NCBI RefSeq assembly: GCF_000002425.4
Contig: NC_037261.1
Location: 7,616,701 to 7,680,700, forward strand
Direction: 5' to 3'
From: Physcomitrium patens
Lineage: Eukaryota; Streptophyta; Bryopsida; Funariales; Funariaceae
Length of the DNA stretch: 64,000 nt
Below, piece by piece: positions 1 through 10,849 of this stretch. Both the position numbers and the translations under genes were made by a program. How positions within the stretch are numbered: position 1 is the stretch's first letter; every line of letters starts with the position of its first letter. The notes under the pieces were generated by a model. The model saw only the letters and a program-made list of their open reading frames with translations. It had not been told where the DNA came from and ran no database searches.

Positions 1-182
1 CTATGGTAGGCTCCATCTACATAAATGTCCTAAACTCTTTCTAAAATATTCCATAGTAGATTCTACTTGATCCATTAATTTAATTCTAATTCTAAAAACT
101 TTTATAATTTCTCAAACATGGTTCTAACTATCTATCCATATGTGGCAATATTACAAATATCTTATTTATACCCTGTTATAAT
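1..182 (-). mobile_element. Start of 3' LTR of element I (runs off window)
   Basis: On the minus strand a purine-rich tract (rc of about 183-198, core GGAGGGAGA) follows the chromodomain coding region. It is followed by TATAACAGGG, a plausible C-to-T/G-to-A-decayed TGTAACAGGG LTR start. The LTR runs out of the window, so its end and length cannot be seen. Boundary is inferred. Confidence 0.4.
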
Positions 183-224
183 TAATCTCCCTCCACTAAA
201 ACAAAATGTCTTTGTTTCCCTCTC

Positions 225-440
225 GATGGTATCTCCAAATTGTTTCTTGACAATGGGTGAGATTTTGTGCAGGTTCATACGTTGCATTATGGATGGGATA
301 ACCTTGCCAAAGAACCTCATACTAAAGTTGTGGACATCCATTTCTACAATGAAAGTAGCAATGCTCCAAAATACTTTCTACTTCATATTCTTGTTGGTCA
401 TCAACTACAACTCGTGGTGGTGGTAGTTGGTGTCAATCCA
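225..440 (-). pseudogene. Chromodomain of element I (chromovirus)
   Basis: The minus-strand translation reads P-P-P-R-V-V-V-D-D-Q-Q-E-Y-E-V-E-S-I-L-E-H, then Y-E-V-L-W-Q-G-Y-P, then A-T-Y-E-P-A-Q-N-L. This matches the C-terminal chromodomain of plant Ty3/gypsy chromoviruses (YEVE-IL, VLWxGYP, TWEPxxNL), which directs integration to particular chromatin. At least one in-frame stop is present. It lies at the 3' end of the minus-strand element, next to the presumed 3' LTR. A plus-strand open frame at 267-554 is its antisense shadow. Confidence 0.8.
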
Positions 441-1640
441 AAAAGTACTTTGGCTTGGTATGAAATTCCTTTAGATATAAAACATAAAAAACTAGATGGA
501 CCTAACTATGTGGCAAAAACTCAAGGTAATATGAGACATCAAAAATTACTATAAAAATATATAAAGATCCAAGCTATTGAGGTGCTAGTTTATGGATTTG
601 GGTTCATGTAGCAAGTAGCAAGTTGGCATTAGAAAATAACACTTGATCACCATTTCAAAAGATCTTATGTTGCTCATGGTTATCCACATACTACTTTTGT
701 AGATTTTGTGTAATAAAGAGGTAGTGTAGTACTTTTTGTAAGGCCATTATATAAATTCCTTTGTTATCCTGTTATTAGTATTGATAGGAAGATGAAAAGT
801 TGTTGACATAATTGGATGTTGATAAGTGTTGATGAAAAATGGTAAATGACTTGTATTTGTTTAAATAATATCATTGTAAGAAAATTCCAATGGTATCAAG
901 TATTCATCCCAATCATTATGATGAACCATCACAAATGCCTATAGCATATCTTCTAAGGTCTGATTTGTACGCTCTATTTGTCTATCTATTTGAAGATAGA
1001 AGGCTATAGACATAGTAAGCTGTGTACCTAATAGCTTCAATAAGGTTTACGAAAAATTTCTTGTAAAGCATGGATCTTCATTTGAAATGATAATACATGG
1101 TAATCTATGGTGATAAAAGAAAGTATCAAAAAAGATTCATAGAAGAACTAAGGCATTAATATCTAAGCACACCACGGCCAAATAAAATTGTTTCAAGAGT
1201 CAATTCACAAAGATGGCAATCATGGTATGATTATGAGGCATCTACAACAAATATGTAATGAGATCCATTGTTACCTGCTTTCAACATACCATACATAAGA
1301 AAATTGGCTACAATAGTCTAGAAGATGTTACGTTGTTTTATAATGTTGACATGACTTGCAAGAGTATATAAAAGCTCAAACATTACAATCCAAACTTGCT
1401 CAAAATCATGTCCTTGAGATTCATTTTAGAGTCTTTTTTTGCTTCAGATGTCCAAATATATGAATGTCATGTTTCTCTTGAAATATACATGTTTGGAATA
1501 TAACATTGTCAAATACATAAATCCACTTCTTGAAATAGAGCAAGCCATTACTAAGATTGTAATCTTGATATCGTATATCGTCTACCTTCAATCGATTGTA
1601 AACCATCTTAAAATAAACATTCCAATGTATAGCTTCCAAC
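441..1640 (-). pseudogene. Decayed integrase of element I (Ty3/gypsy)
   Basis: The N-terminal zinc-binding module is readable in an open stretch at 1421-1639: G-L-L-Y-F-K-K, I-Y-V, I-F-Q-E-K-H-D-I and G-H-L, the usual HHCC region. Further on (about 840-1010) the catalytic-core signature A-F-Y-L-Q-I-D-R-Q-I-E-R-T-N-Q stands for the standard S-T-A-F-H-P-Q-T-D-G-Q-T-E-R-T-N-Q. The reading frame is broken by many stops and frame changes, so no integrase can be made. Order relative to the RNase H upstream and chromodomain downstream is that of a chromovirus. Confidence 0.8.
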
Positions 1641-1864
1641 TATTCTATCTCTTTGGTTAGATTTAAAATTACATTACTAATGGTAGCGACTTCTGCTTTG
1701 TTTTTTGCTTTGTTTTTCAAATCTTGTCTTGACAATAAGCTATTTCATACAATATGTTGTCTCCTTTGCTTGTATTGAAGCTAAATATTAAAAAGCTACA
1801 ATAGTTCTTTTAAATAATAATCTCGTGATTTCATATTTTTTAGATGCAAATCATATAGAAAGGA

Positions 1865-2143
1865 TCAATGGTCAATCCAAACAACCACTGGCTTCTTCAA
1901 TAGATAGTGTCGCCACACCTTTGTGGCATGTACAATTACTAATTGATCTTGATTACATATAAAGTAATTGTGCTGTATCCTTCTAAGCTTACATGATTCA
2001 TATGCCACAATTTGAAGGCCCCTACTAAAGACTTCTTGAAGGACTGCTCCGATAACAAAGTTGGAAGTACCAATTTCAAGTATATAAAAAAGATTGAGAT
2101 CACATTGTTGTAATATTGGAGTAGTAACGAGTGTCTCCTTCAA
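1865..2143 (-). pseudogene. RNase H domain of element I
   Basis: A 92-codon minus-strand open segment reads L-V-T-T-P-I-L-Q-Q-C-D, then S-N-F-V-I-G-A-V-L-Q, then H-Y-L-L-K-K-P-V-V-V and W-I-D-H. These are the landmarks of the RNase H that follows the reverse transcriptase in Ty3/gypsy pol (standard APVLQ-PD, DASxxAIGAVL, HYLLGKPF-V-R-T-D-H). The first catalytic Asp of D-A-S is replaced (G-T-S), so this segment is inactive as written. Confidence 0.85.
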
Positions 2144-2199
2144 CCTATCAAAGGCACTTTTTTGCTCCAGTTTCCATTCAAATGAAACATCTTTCTCTT

Positions 2200-2960
2200 A
2201 TAGGTTTGTTTATGAGGCTATAATGTGTACAAATTATCAAACAAAATGGCAATAATATCTAATAAGGCCTAAAAATAATTGAACTTTAAAAGCATCTTTG
2301 GAAGTTGGTCAATCTTCTATTGCTTTCACCTTGTCTTATTCCATATGCATGCCTTCTGAGGACACCACAAAAAGATGACTTTTAACTTCTAAAGTTTATA
2401 TTTTGATTTCTTACAATAGAAGCAACTATCTTATAGTCCATGCAATACTTTTTATAGATTATATTCATGCTCTTTAAGTATTTTATTATATATAAGGATA
2501 TCATCAATAAAAAAAACTACAGACTTCTCTAAAAGATCCTGAAACAATCTGTTCATGTGACCTATAAAAGAAGCTAGAGCATTGGTGAGGCCAAAAGGTA
2601 AAACCACCCATTTAAAATGTCCATTAAGTGTATAAAATATTATATTTTTTATATCTTTTTTTATAATAGATATCTATTAATAGCCATTCCAAAGATCTAA
2701 TTTATTAAAGATGATCATATTTTGAAGTTGATCAAGAATATCATCCATGTGTAGAAGTGAATATGCATTCTTAATAATTTGCTTATTGAGGCCTTGATAG
2801 TCGATGCAAAGTCAAAGTCTATCATCTTTTTTAGATATAAAGAGTATATGTACTCTCTATAGTGATGTGCTTTCTTGAATAAAGTATTTTTTAAGAGTTC
2901 GTCCAATGTCTTCCATACCTCTTCAAGTACTTTTTGTACTAAGCAATAAATTGATCAACT
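2200..2960 (-). pseudogene. Decayed reverse transcriptase of element I
   Basis: Between the RNase H and the protease region the minus strand shows broken reverse transcriptase pieces. M-D-E-L-L at 2892-2906 begins the fragment that precedes the polymerase domain. L-Y-L-K-K-M-I-D corresponds to the V-K-K-K-D-G palm start. The fingers/palm region is scattered over several frames. Antisense L-D-D-I-L-I can be followed near 2490-2520. No intact domain remains. Confidence 0.7.
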
Positions 2961-3299
2961 TGCTAGTTTAGCTTCAAGCAAAAGTTCTATTTGAAAGTGG
3001 GCACCTTAATTAGAATGCATGTTACTAAGTAGATCAGTTAGAAAGATATCCCAATATTTCTATATATGTTGATCTGTCCATTTTACTCGTTTGGTTATCT
3101 TTCCTATCAACTAATGCAAGATTTGGAATTACCATATATACTGATTGCTTATGCTATATTTTTTTATTTATAAAGATCATTCCTACAAGTAAGTCTTTAG
3201 TTGCAAATTATCTTTTTTCTTTACTTGATACCGAGGTGCAAAGAGTCACCTTGCATCTACTATCTTTAAAAGAGATTGTCTTTGCTACCTAATCAATTC

Positions 3300-4566
3300 A
3301 CTTATTTTTCATCTCTAGCTATAGCATACCAAAGATAACATCATATCTTAGCTTTGTCACTTTGAACCTCTTTCTAAAGATATAGGTATCAATCACCCTC
3401 AAGATTTTTTCTTTACTTGTTTCCCTCAATATGTTTACTTCATCATCTGCATGGTATATACTTTTTTTTTTGATTTATTTAGTTTTAATTTCAAGTTGGT
3501 CAATAATTTTAATTGAGATGTAATTTTTTATAGAGCCACAATCATAAGCGCTTGACATAGTTGTCCTAAGTGGTTCCATTATATGATTAATTGATTTTTT
3601 TTATAATTATCTTAGGCCATGCCATTTAACTTTGAGAGACAATAGCTATCCCTAGTACTAGCCCTCATTACCTTTACTATGGAGTCTCATTTTCTTGCTT
3701 TGTCTCATTATCGACTTGGTGAGTTTTGAGACTATGAACGTGCCTTGTTTTGCTGGTGCTTGAATTTTGACGTTTTAGACAACCTCCAATCTGATGGCTT
3801 AATTCTCTATAATAGAAATATAATCTCTTTTGTACCAATATTTTTTGTTTGTATAGTGTCAATGATCCTTATAGGGCATAATCTCCATTGACATTGGTTG
3901 TTATGCTATTATACTAGATAGTAGTATAAAACTTTGTGCTATAGATTGTGTTCCATGATTTTTAAAATCTATAGCATCAATCTTTTTTGCAATCCAAATT
4001 ACCTCTTTAAATGTCTGTGGATCCTTTAGTTCTACCTCTTGTTGGACTCCGTATTTCAAACCTCATAGGAATCAATCCATCATCTCTGCTTCTAAAACAT
4101 TGCTAATTTGGAGATATTGGCACTCAAATTAAAAAACATAATCTTGCACCAATGTAGATTGTGTAAGATTTACTAACTAATCCCATGCTATCTTTTCCAC
4201 ATTGATGAGTCAAAATTTATTCCTAAACTTAGTCTCAAATTCTTCTCAATCACAAAATCCACCTTAAATTCTATAGCTTTGAATTCAATGTCGCCACCAA
4301 ATAGCTGCCACATCTCTTAAATAGCTAGTTACATATATAATTCTTTCAACAATATTTATCCTAGATAATTGGAGGTATTACTGCATCTTAAAGAGCCATT
4401 GACATACATCTTCCTGTCTTAAAATCTCAAAGTATGTACTAGACTGACTCAATTTTAGTCTTACAAATGTTGATTCCCTTATCCTCAACGCTTCTAATTG
4501 TCCTTGCAAAGTAGCTATCTAGCCTAAAAGATGTTGTATTTGTGCCTCCATTTGGGATTGTTCTGC
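3300..4566 (-). pseudogene. Decayed gag and protease region of element I
   Basis: The minus strand at about 3770-3830 carries a degenerate CCHC zinc knuckle: Y-F-Y-Y-R-E-L-S-H-Q-I-G-G-C-L-K-R-Q stands for C-F-Y-C-G-E-L-G-H-Q-I-G-G-C-P-K-R. Two Cys codons have become Tyr and Gly has become Ser, each a single G-to-A change. At about 4490-4566 a coiled-coil-like gag start is readable (M-E-A-Q-I-Q-H-L-L-G, then A-T-L-Q-G-Q-L-E-A-L). The gag is cut at 4566/4567, where an LTR of another family begins. Confidence 0.7.
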
Positions 4567-5972
4567 TCTCGTGTTGTAACATGACCATATAGTAAAAGAT
4601 TATAATATGGATCTTATTATAGAAGAGCCAAGTTAAAAGAAAAAGTAAAAAAATATGAATAAAAGATAGGAAGGTAGTAAAATTTTTAGTAGTAATGCTG
4701 CCTTTTTAGAAAAAATAGCTTCTACTTACTTTGTAGGGCCAAAAATAAGGCAAAATAAGGTAGATTAGAAAAATAAATAATATAGGCATCTTTAGGAAGA
4801 AGTTAAGAATAAATTCTAATAAAATTTACTTAGAAAAATTACATATTGATACTCGGAGAGAGCCGGTTATGAACCAAGGTCGAAATCAGACCCTAAGGTA
4901 CAAAACCGAGTACCTACAGCAATTCGGGGACTCTTTTGTAGATCAAAGAGTGGAATTAGAGAACAAACTTAATAAGGTTTCAATGAGCATTGGTTTTGGG
5001 TGATTTAAATCTATACTGACTTTGCAAGAGCTTTACAAAGTCAAGGTTTGTTTGGAATAACTTGGATTTTGTGAAATAAAATAGGATTTACTTTTTGGGT
5101 GATTTCAAGAGTTTTATAATAGATCTATTGATGAAATTTGTGAGTTAATGGTTATAGTTGTGTTCAATATGTGTTGTGAATTTGAGCTCGATCTAATAGT
5201 TGAATTGAAGATTATTAAGGTTTAAGTGAGTCAAGGTCTCAAAAAGTAGAATTTTAGGTCTAGTGATGGTTTTTAAGATTTCTTGTAATCTACTAGTTGG
5301 ATTGGAGTGAAATTTATGTAAGAGGATATTAAACTTATTTTTCTATATATATGAAAATTTTGAGATCAATTGAAAGGTGAAAAGAAGAGATATTGGCTCT
5401 GGGAGATTGGCATCAAGGTTGGAGAAGGAGGCCAACCAATACCCGAGCATGTTTTTGAGATTATTGTCTATTTGGTAATTCCGATCTTTTTCAAAAATTT
5501 TGTGTTTGTTTTCAACTTAGTTTTTAAAAAGTGTAAAAAAATTGAGTTAAGATCAACGGCTCATTCATTAGTTATTGAGGTTTAATTTTGTTATAGAAAT
5601 TACTAGGATTTGGTTAGGATTTGATTTAGGGTTAGGATTTTGTTAGGATTTCATTTAGGATTAGGATTTGGTTTAGGATTTAGAGTTTTGGATTTAGTTA
5701 GGATTTGATTTAGGATTTAGAATTTGATTTAGGATTTAGGATTTAAATAGGATTTGATTTAAGGTTTAAGATTTGGTTTAGGATTTAGGGTTTGGTTTAG
5801 GATTTAAGGTTTGGTTAGGATTTGATCAAGATTTGATTTAGGATTTAGGATTTTATTTGAGTTTATTTAGGATTTAAGATTTAGTTAGTTTTTGGCCTAA
5901 AATTTGAATGAATTCGAATAAGATTTCAATTAGAATTAAATTAAGATTAAATTGAGATATATTTGAGATATG
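4567..5972 (+). mobile_element. Truncated LTR of the element III family
   Basis: From TCTCGTGTTGTAAC at 4567 the sequence follows the 5' LTR of element III (13,122 onward) for about 1.4 kb, including the TATGAACCAAG, ACCGAGT and GAAGGAGGCC landmarks and the telomere-like array. Similarity stops near 5972, about 220 bp before the expected ...ATTACGACA end, so the copy is 3'-truncated. It is more diverged than the two element III LTRs are from each other. It interrupts the gag of element I. A 71-codon open frame at 5370-5585 lies inside it and is not a gene. Confidence 0.8.
5590..5895 (+). repeat. Degenerate TTTAGGG-like array in truncated LTR
   Basis: About 300 bp of variants of GGATTTGGTTTAGG / TTTAGGG, the plant telomere heptamer in degenerate form. 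It occupies the same relative place in the LTR as the arrays at 14,157-14,530 and 24,593-24,930, so it belongs to the LTR and is not a chromosome end. Confidence 0.85.
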
Positions 5973-6427
5973 TTTGTACTATCTTCTCATCTCTTCATTG
6001 ATTTTTTAAGAGTAGCTTATGGTAGTTTCAATACAATATCTACTATGACTACAACAATCGACCTTAGATTAAATGATGACTATCAATACACTATCAAAGA
6101 ATAGTCTAACACTTGCTCTAGAAGATTCTAAGAAGGTTCAACCTTTGTTAAGTAAATTCAATCAAGTATGTCTTCTGATTCTCTTATTTATAATATTAAA
6201 AAAAAATCTTCTAAGTTTCATGATACTTCCAAATTTGAATTCAAAAATAATCTACTCTGCTTTATAGATTAATTATATGTTCCAAAAGAAAAAGCACAAT
6301 TATATATTCTTTAAGCTCGTTATAACTTTCTAATAGCTAGATATTTTAATTACATTAAGACTTTATATTGAAAGACTAATGTCTTAATGTCTTCATATAT
6401 CCAAAATATTGGATATATTGAGCGATT
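5973..6427 (+). pseudogene. Element V integrase, N-terminal part
   Basis: The plus strand reads N-L-L-C-F-I-D, L-Y-V-P-K-E-K-A-Q-L-Y-I-L, A-R-Y-N-F, then A-R-Y-F-N-Y, matching the chromoviral integrase zinc-binding start (D-N-L-L-Y-F-K-D-R-L-Y-V-P, HHCC). The frame ends at D-F-(stop)-(stop)-P-Q-M, where the two stops are the Trp codons of D-F-W-W-P-Q-M. That motif is split by element II and resumes at 26,903. The upstream part of element V is missing at the junction with the truncated LTR near 5972. Clearly dead. Confidence 0.75.
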
Positions 6428-6432
6428 TTTGA
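6428..6432 (+). repeat. Target-site duplication of element II, left copy (TTTGA)
   Basis: TTTGA directly precedes the TGTCA LTR start at 6433 and is repeated exactly at 26,898-26,902 after the LTR end ...TAACA. Five bases is the usual Ty3/gypsy target-site size. Confidence 0.85.
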
Positions 6433-6675
6433 TGTCACAAATATATAATTGAATAAGGTTCAAGAAGCTTCTTTGAGGTTCTAGAAGGTTTTAAGAAGAT
6501 TCTTGAAGATCTTAGAAGGTTCTAAAAGATTCTAGAAGATTCTAATAGATTTTAAGAAGGTTCCAAAAGGTTTCAATAGATTTTAAGAAAGTTCTAGAAG
6601 GTCATAGGAGATCTTGGAACGTTCTAGGAGGCTTTAGATGATTTAGGAAGTTGCAGAAGAAGGATCTTAGGCTTG
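6433..6675 (+). mobile_element. Element II 5' LTR, first part
   Basis: Begins TGTCACAAATATA and aligns with the 3' LTR start TGTCATAGACATA at 26,469. It is dominated by short AGAAGATTCT-type repeats that include perfect heat-shock-element-like arrays. It is interrupted at 6675/6676 by a 2-kb solo LTR and resumes at 8702. The two parts together are about 452 bp against 429 bp for the 3' LTR. Confidence 0.85.
6470..6660 (+). promoter_or_regulatory. Heat-shock-element-like cluster in LTR U3
   Basis: Two perfect three-unit HSEs are visible: GAAGATTCTTGAA at 6495-6507 and TTCTAGAAGATTC at 6530-6542, both with 2-base spacing. More two-unit or one-mismatch sites follow to 6660. A TATA box lies downstream in the second LTR part. 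This is the arrangement of a heat-responsive LTR promoter; heat-shock factor binding is inferred, not shown. The array may also be viewed as a 10-bp minisatellite. Confidence 0.5.
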
Positions 6676-8696
6676 TGTAAGCTCTCATTTATGCTCCAAA
6701 TTTTTATTTTTTTATTTTTTTATTTTATGATAATTGAGCATGTTAGATTAAGATTTGTATAAGTAGAATCTGATTTTATTAAATTTTTAGGATTTTAACC
6801 TTTGATGGTGTAAATCCTAGCTTGATTCCTTGAATTAGGTTAATTCAGATCAAAATAATAAGGATTAAAAAATTAGAATAGTAATTTGGTTAGTTTTAAT
6901 AATTTAAAGGTCATTAATCATTACTTTAAGGGTTGATTGAGAGTCTATGAGTTCACCTAAAATCGTCTCATATGATTTAGAATAAATTAGAATTAGATAT
7001 TTCTAAAAGACTTAGTGAAGTTTAGCAATGATGGTTTTGAATCTTTTTCTTCAACTTCAACAAATCCAAGCAACAAAGTAGTTTTTTTTTTCAATTAATA
7101 GAGGCTTTCAAATACAATGGCGGCAATGAATTCACCCTATGGAGTGAAGAAAAATATATCACCACTTTTTCTTCCAATATATAAGTGGAGCAATGAAATT
7201 TTCATTTTTGAAGGATTTTACAATAATTGCTAAAATCTTTAGATATAAAAACTTTCATAAAAATTACAAATAAACATAGATTGAGGCATGTGAGTAGTCA
7301 ATCTTAGCATAAAAAGGTTTTTTGAACACAATGGTAAAGTTATATTTATCAAAAATTTCTTTTTTGATCACTTATAATAACCATTAGCCTTGATAACGAA
7401 ATTAGCTTTTGGATGAATGAAGGCCATAGATCTAGATTAAGAATCTTAAAAATCAAGGGTAGAGATGCAGCCACCCTTTTATGAGCCTCTACTCAACTAT
7501 ATAAGAGAGGCTTGATTTTTCAAGCCCTTTCTCTCTCCTCTTTTGGTGAAGGGCAAAGCCATGCCAAAATTTGGCCAAAAATCCTAATCTTAATTTCAAT
7601 TACATTTTTAAATCTCATTGTGAACTTTGTGGGTGGATGTGTATGGATTTTTGGTTATAAATGATATTCACTAGATTTTACAACATGCTTCATTGTGGTA
7701 GATAGTTCCCTTGGCCTTTCAAATATTCTAAGGGTTTCAAAAGCCTCAAATTTCCCTCAATGAGTCATTCAATTTTTATATTTTCAATGTGAAATTCCTT
7801 GTGGTTGTAGCTTTTGTTGTTAGTTTTTCAAAAAGATAAGACTTGCTCAATTTAAAGTGGAATTGAATTTTTGGTGAAATTTTGAGTACAAGGGAGTCGA
7901 CTATCTTGACAGTTTGGATTAATTAATTTTGGGAAGGCATTTCTCAGTACGTTATTATTGGATTAAATTGAAAATTTGGAAGAATTTAGCTTTGTAAGCT
8001 AAGCTTTGAAAGACATATATTTTGTTGGATTTTAAGAAAATTTGGATTTTTAGTGAATTTCTAAGTGAAGAGGGTTGGTCACCATAGTACTTTAGATCAT
8101 TCAACTTAAAAGGAGTAATTCTCATGTTGGAATTATTAGATTGTAAGAATATTTATTGAAATATAAGCGCCTTTAATTTAACCTTATAATAAACTAAAAG
8201 TAATTTAATTTGGAGCTAGTTATAATTTTTGGCAAATTTTGGAATAGAAGGAAATCATTACCTCAATCTTTTGATGTTGTCAATGTACCTTCACTTTTAC
8301 CTCTCTTATTTTATTTTTACTTTTATCTTCAAAGTGTCTTGTAATTTCCACAACTAATAAATTTTAAGTTTGAACTTTTAACTTTAATTTTTAATTTTAA
8401 CTTTTAAATTTTAACTTTTAACTTTTAATTTTAACTTAGACTTAAGTTTTTGTTCTTATTATGAATTAATAGTAATAAATTAATTCATTATTTTTATCTT
8501 TTTTTCATAGTAAATTTTATTTAATATTTTAATTTAATATTAGTAACCATTGCTTGGAAGGCATTAATTTTAATTGAACTACAAATACTTACATTTAAAT
8601 TAACTTAATAATTTCACAATTGGAAGTTCTTCCATTCTACCTCTTGAACTTATTGTGTAGTATTAATTCCATAGAATAGTGGATTTTAGGCTCACA
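6676..8696 (+). mobile_element. Solo LTR (2.0 kb) inside element II 5' LTR
   Basis: The segment starts TGTAAGCTC and ends GGCTCACA, so it is TG...CA with imperfect inverted tips. It is flanked by a perfect 5-bp duplication GCTTG (6671-6675 and 8697-8701). Removing it restores the element II LTR continuity seen at 26,675-26,700. It has no coding capacity on either strand and no internal retroelement region, so it is best explained as a solo LTR left by LTR-LTR recombination. Its family is not otherwise present in the window. Its strand cannot be decided from the tips alone; plus is given by convention. Confidence 0.75.
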
Positions 8697-8701
8697 GCTT
8701 G

Positions 8702-8910
8702 CTTTGTTCTCAAGTTTCATGAAAACTTCTCAAGAAGCTTCTTAAGACCTAGTATATATAAGAATTGAGGCTGAGAAGATCCTCAATCTCGACAACTCAC
8801 TTCTTATAGTCTAGCCAAGACCTTCTTGCCTTGTATCTAGTTAGTATTTTAATATCGACCTAACTCCATTTCTTGGTCTTGAATCCTTGTCTTGTATATG
8901 GTCTCTAATA
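8702..8910 (+). mobile_element. Element II 5' LTR, second part with TATA box
   Basis: Resumes the LTR after the solo LTR and matches 26,699-26,897 closely (AAGAAGCTTCTTA, then CTCCATTTCTTGGTCTT). TATATATA near 8754-8762, shared with 26,737-26,745, is a likely promoter TATA box. It ends ...TCTAATA, a C-to-T version of the 3' LTR end ...CCTAACA. Confidence 0.8.
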
Positions 8911-9152
8911 GTTTGTTGAGATTACCATAAAACAATATTAAAAGCTTGGTCTTTTTTGATAGAGAGTGGATTATTTTTCTTTTTAGAAGTACTACAATAT
9001 TTTAGATATTACGGATTATCCTTCCTTAAATTAATATTATTCTTATTTTAATATCTTTTTGATTTTTTTTTTATAGTATAGATCAAGTTTTTTTTTTCCT
9101 TTAAATGTGTGTATTTCTCTGATTTTCTATAGCAAAAGGTGAAAAAGTCAAT

Positions 9153-10187
9153 ATGATAGATTTCAAAGAGATCAAATTAGACTCTATTATTAATACTCTT
9201 AAAGTATTGAAGATCAAGACAGAGACTTTGTCAAAGAAGAATGAAGAATTATATATGACCATATATAATAGTCAAAGAGCTAGAGTGCCTCAACCACTAC
9301 ATCAAATAACAATAGAGGTTCCAAATTTTTAAATGACTATATCTGCTTCAATAAACATAGAAGGTGCATCCACTTAAGGTAATGATCTGACTATAATAAC
9401 AACAAAAGAATTAAGGATCAGCCTTCTAAAAAAGATTGATGGTACCTGCTCAAAATTTTATGGCTTTGTAAATCAAGTACAACTAATGACCTTCCTTTAA
9501 CTTCAACAATCTTCTACTAAAGCATCTCATATTAGTTTGATTGGAACCTTACTCTCAAATCAAGCTTTATCTTAGTTTGCTCTATTATTTGAAAAGAATT
9601 TCTCTATATTGCACAATTTTAAAGTATTTTTGGCAATATTTGCGGAAGTATTTGATGAACATGATAAGTTTCATTCTTCAATAAGTAAAATTTGAAGCCT
9701 TTGACAAAGAATATATTTTGTATCAATGTATGCTTTGAATTTTTGATAATTAGCATGTGATATAAATTGGAGAGAAGATGTGTTGATGAACCAATTTCAT
9801 TGAAGATTAAGAGATAATATCAAGGACTTATTGTTGTTTATGACAGATCTTCAAACACTCATTGAAGCCATTACTGAAGCTGTGAAGTGCGATAACCATT
9901 TATTTCAATAATAAAAAGATAAATGTTCCTCAATTATTCTTTATGTATACACCAATTATTCTATAGCTTCTTTACCATCCAATTCTAATGAGTATTTGAA
10001 AGCAAAAGATATGCAAATTGATGTACTTTGCTTCAAACTTCTTTCTAAGCAAGAAAAAAAACATCAAAAGGAACTTGGCTTATGCTTATATTGTGAAAAA
10101 TTTGGCCACAAGGTTGATAATTGTTCAGAGAAATGTCAGCGTACATATCAAATGAAGAATGTAGCCATATCATCAAAAGCTTTGTAG
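9153..10187 (+). pseudogene. Element II gag with CCHC zinc knuckle
   Basis: The first ATG after the 5' LTR opens a frame beginning M-I-D-F-K-E-I-K-L, with a Lys/Glu-rich helical start typical of gag. Several in-frame stops follow. Near the end an open stretch at 9996-10,187 carries an intact zinc knuckle C-L-Y-C-E-K-F-G-H-K-V-D-N-C (CX2CX4HX4C), the nucleic-acid-binding part of gag that packages retroelement RNA. Stops upstream mean no full gag can be made. Confidence 0.75.
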
Positions 10188-10289
10188 AAAAAAGAGGACG
10201 TCTAGCCATAGTAGGAATTAAGTGGTTGGATTCTTTACTATCACAAATCAAAAAAAGATCATATATTCTCTGCCAACCCTTTCTATTAT

Positions 10290-10640
10290 TTTATTATACA
10301 TGTTAATTAAGAGTTACAAAACTTAAATATCATGCATTACTTAATTCGGAAGCCTCTACATGTTTTATTGGCAAAGAATATTTTAGATCATACAAAATCT
10401 GTACACTCAAAAAATCCAAAGCCGTAGATGTAGAAGTAATAGATAGTTGACCTTTATTCTTAGGAGACATCATTTATGAAATGATTCTATTAGAAATAAC
10501 CTTTGACAATCATAGCAACCAAGTAGTATTTAATGTCATTAGATCACCATCAAGTCTAGTCATTTTAGGACTTTCATGGCTTAAAAAATACAATCATTAG
10601 ATAGATTGAATATCGTGAAACTTAAATTTTTTTCTAATAG
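10290..10640 (+). pseudogene. Element II protease remnant
   Basis: Between the zinc knuckle and the reverse transcriptase the plus strand shows V-I-L-G-L-S-W-L-K-K-Y-N-H (about 10,555-10,605). This is the C-terminal landmark of retroviral-type aspartic protease in chromoviruses (I-L-G-x-P-W-L-x-x-x-N-P). The catalytic D-S/T-G part upstream is not clearly readable. Broken by stops. Confidence 0.55.
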
Positions 10641-10849
10641 ATTATAGAACCCTAAGATCTATAAAAAAGCTTTGTAACATACAACAAGCCAAAACTTAAA
10701 TAATATTTATTTATTAAAGCTAGAACATTTGTGAGGGCGGCCAAACAAGGCACTATGTTTGTTGTTTACAAAAATCCATGATCAAAACTTGTGGTTGCTA
10801 CAATAACAATTTTAGAAGCATATAAGGATTTTGTTGATGTATTTGAAAA

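Noticed and set aside
267..554. 95-codon plus-strand open frame
   Set aside because: Antisense to the element I chromodomain, whose motifs are on the minus strand.
5370..5585. 71-codon open frame
   Set aside because: Lies within an LTR of the element III family; the matching stretch in the other LTR copies is not maintained as coding.
5590..5895. Interstitial telomere or chromosome-fusion scar
   Set aside because: The array recurs at the same place in three LTR copies, so it travels with the transposon.
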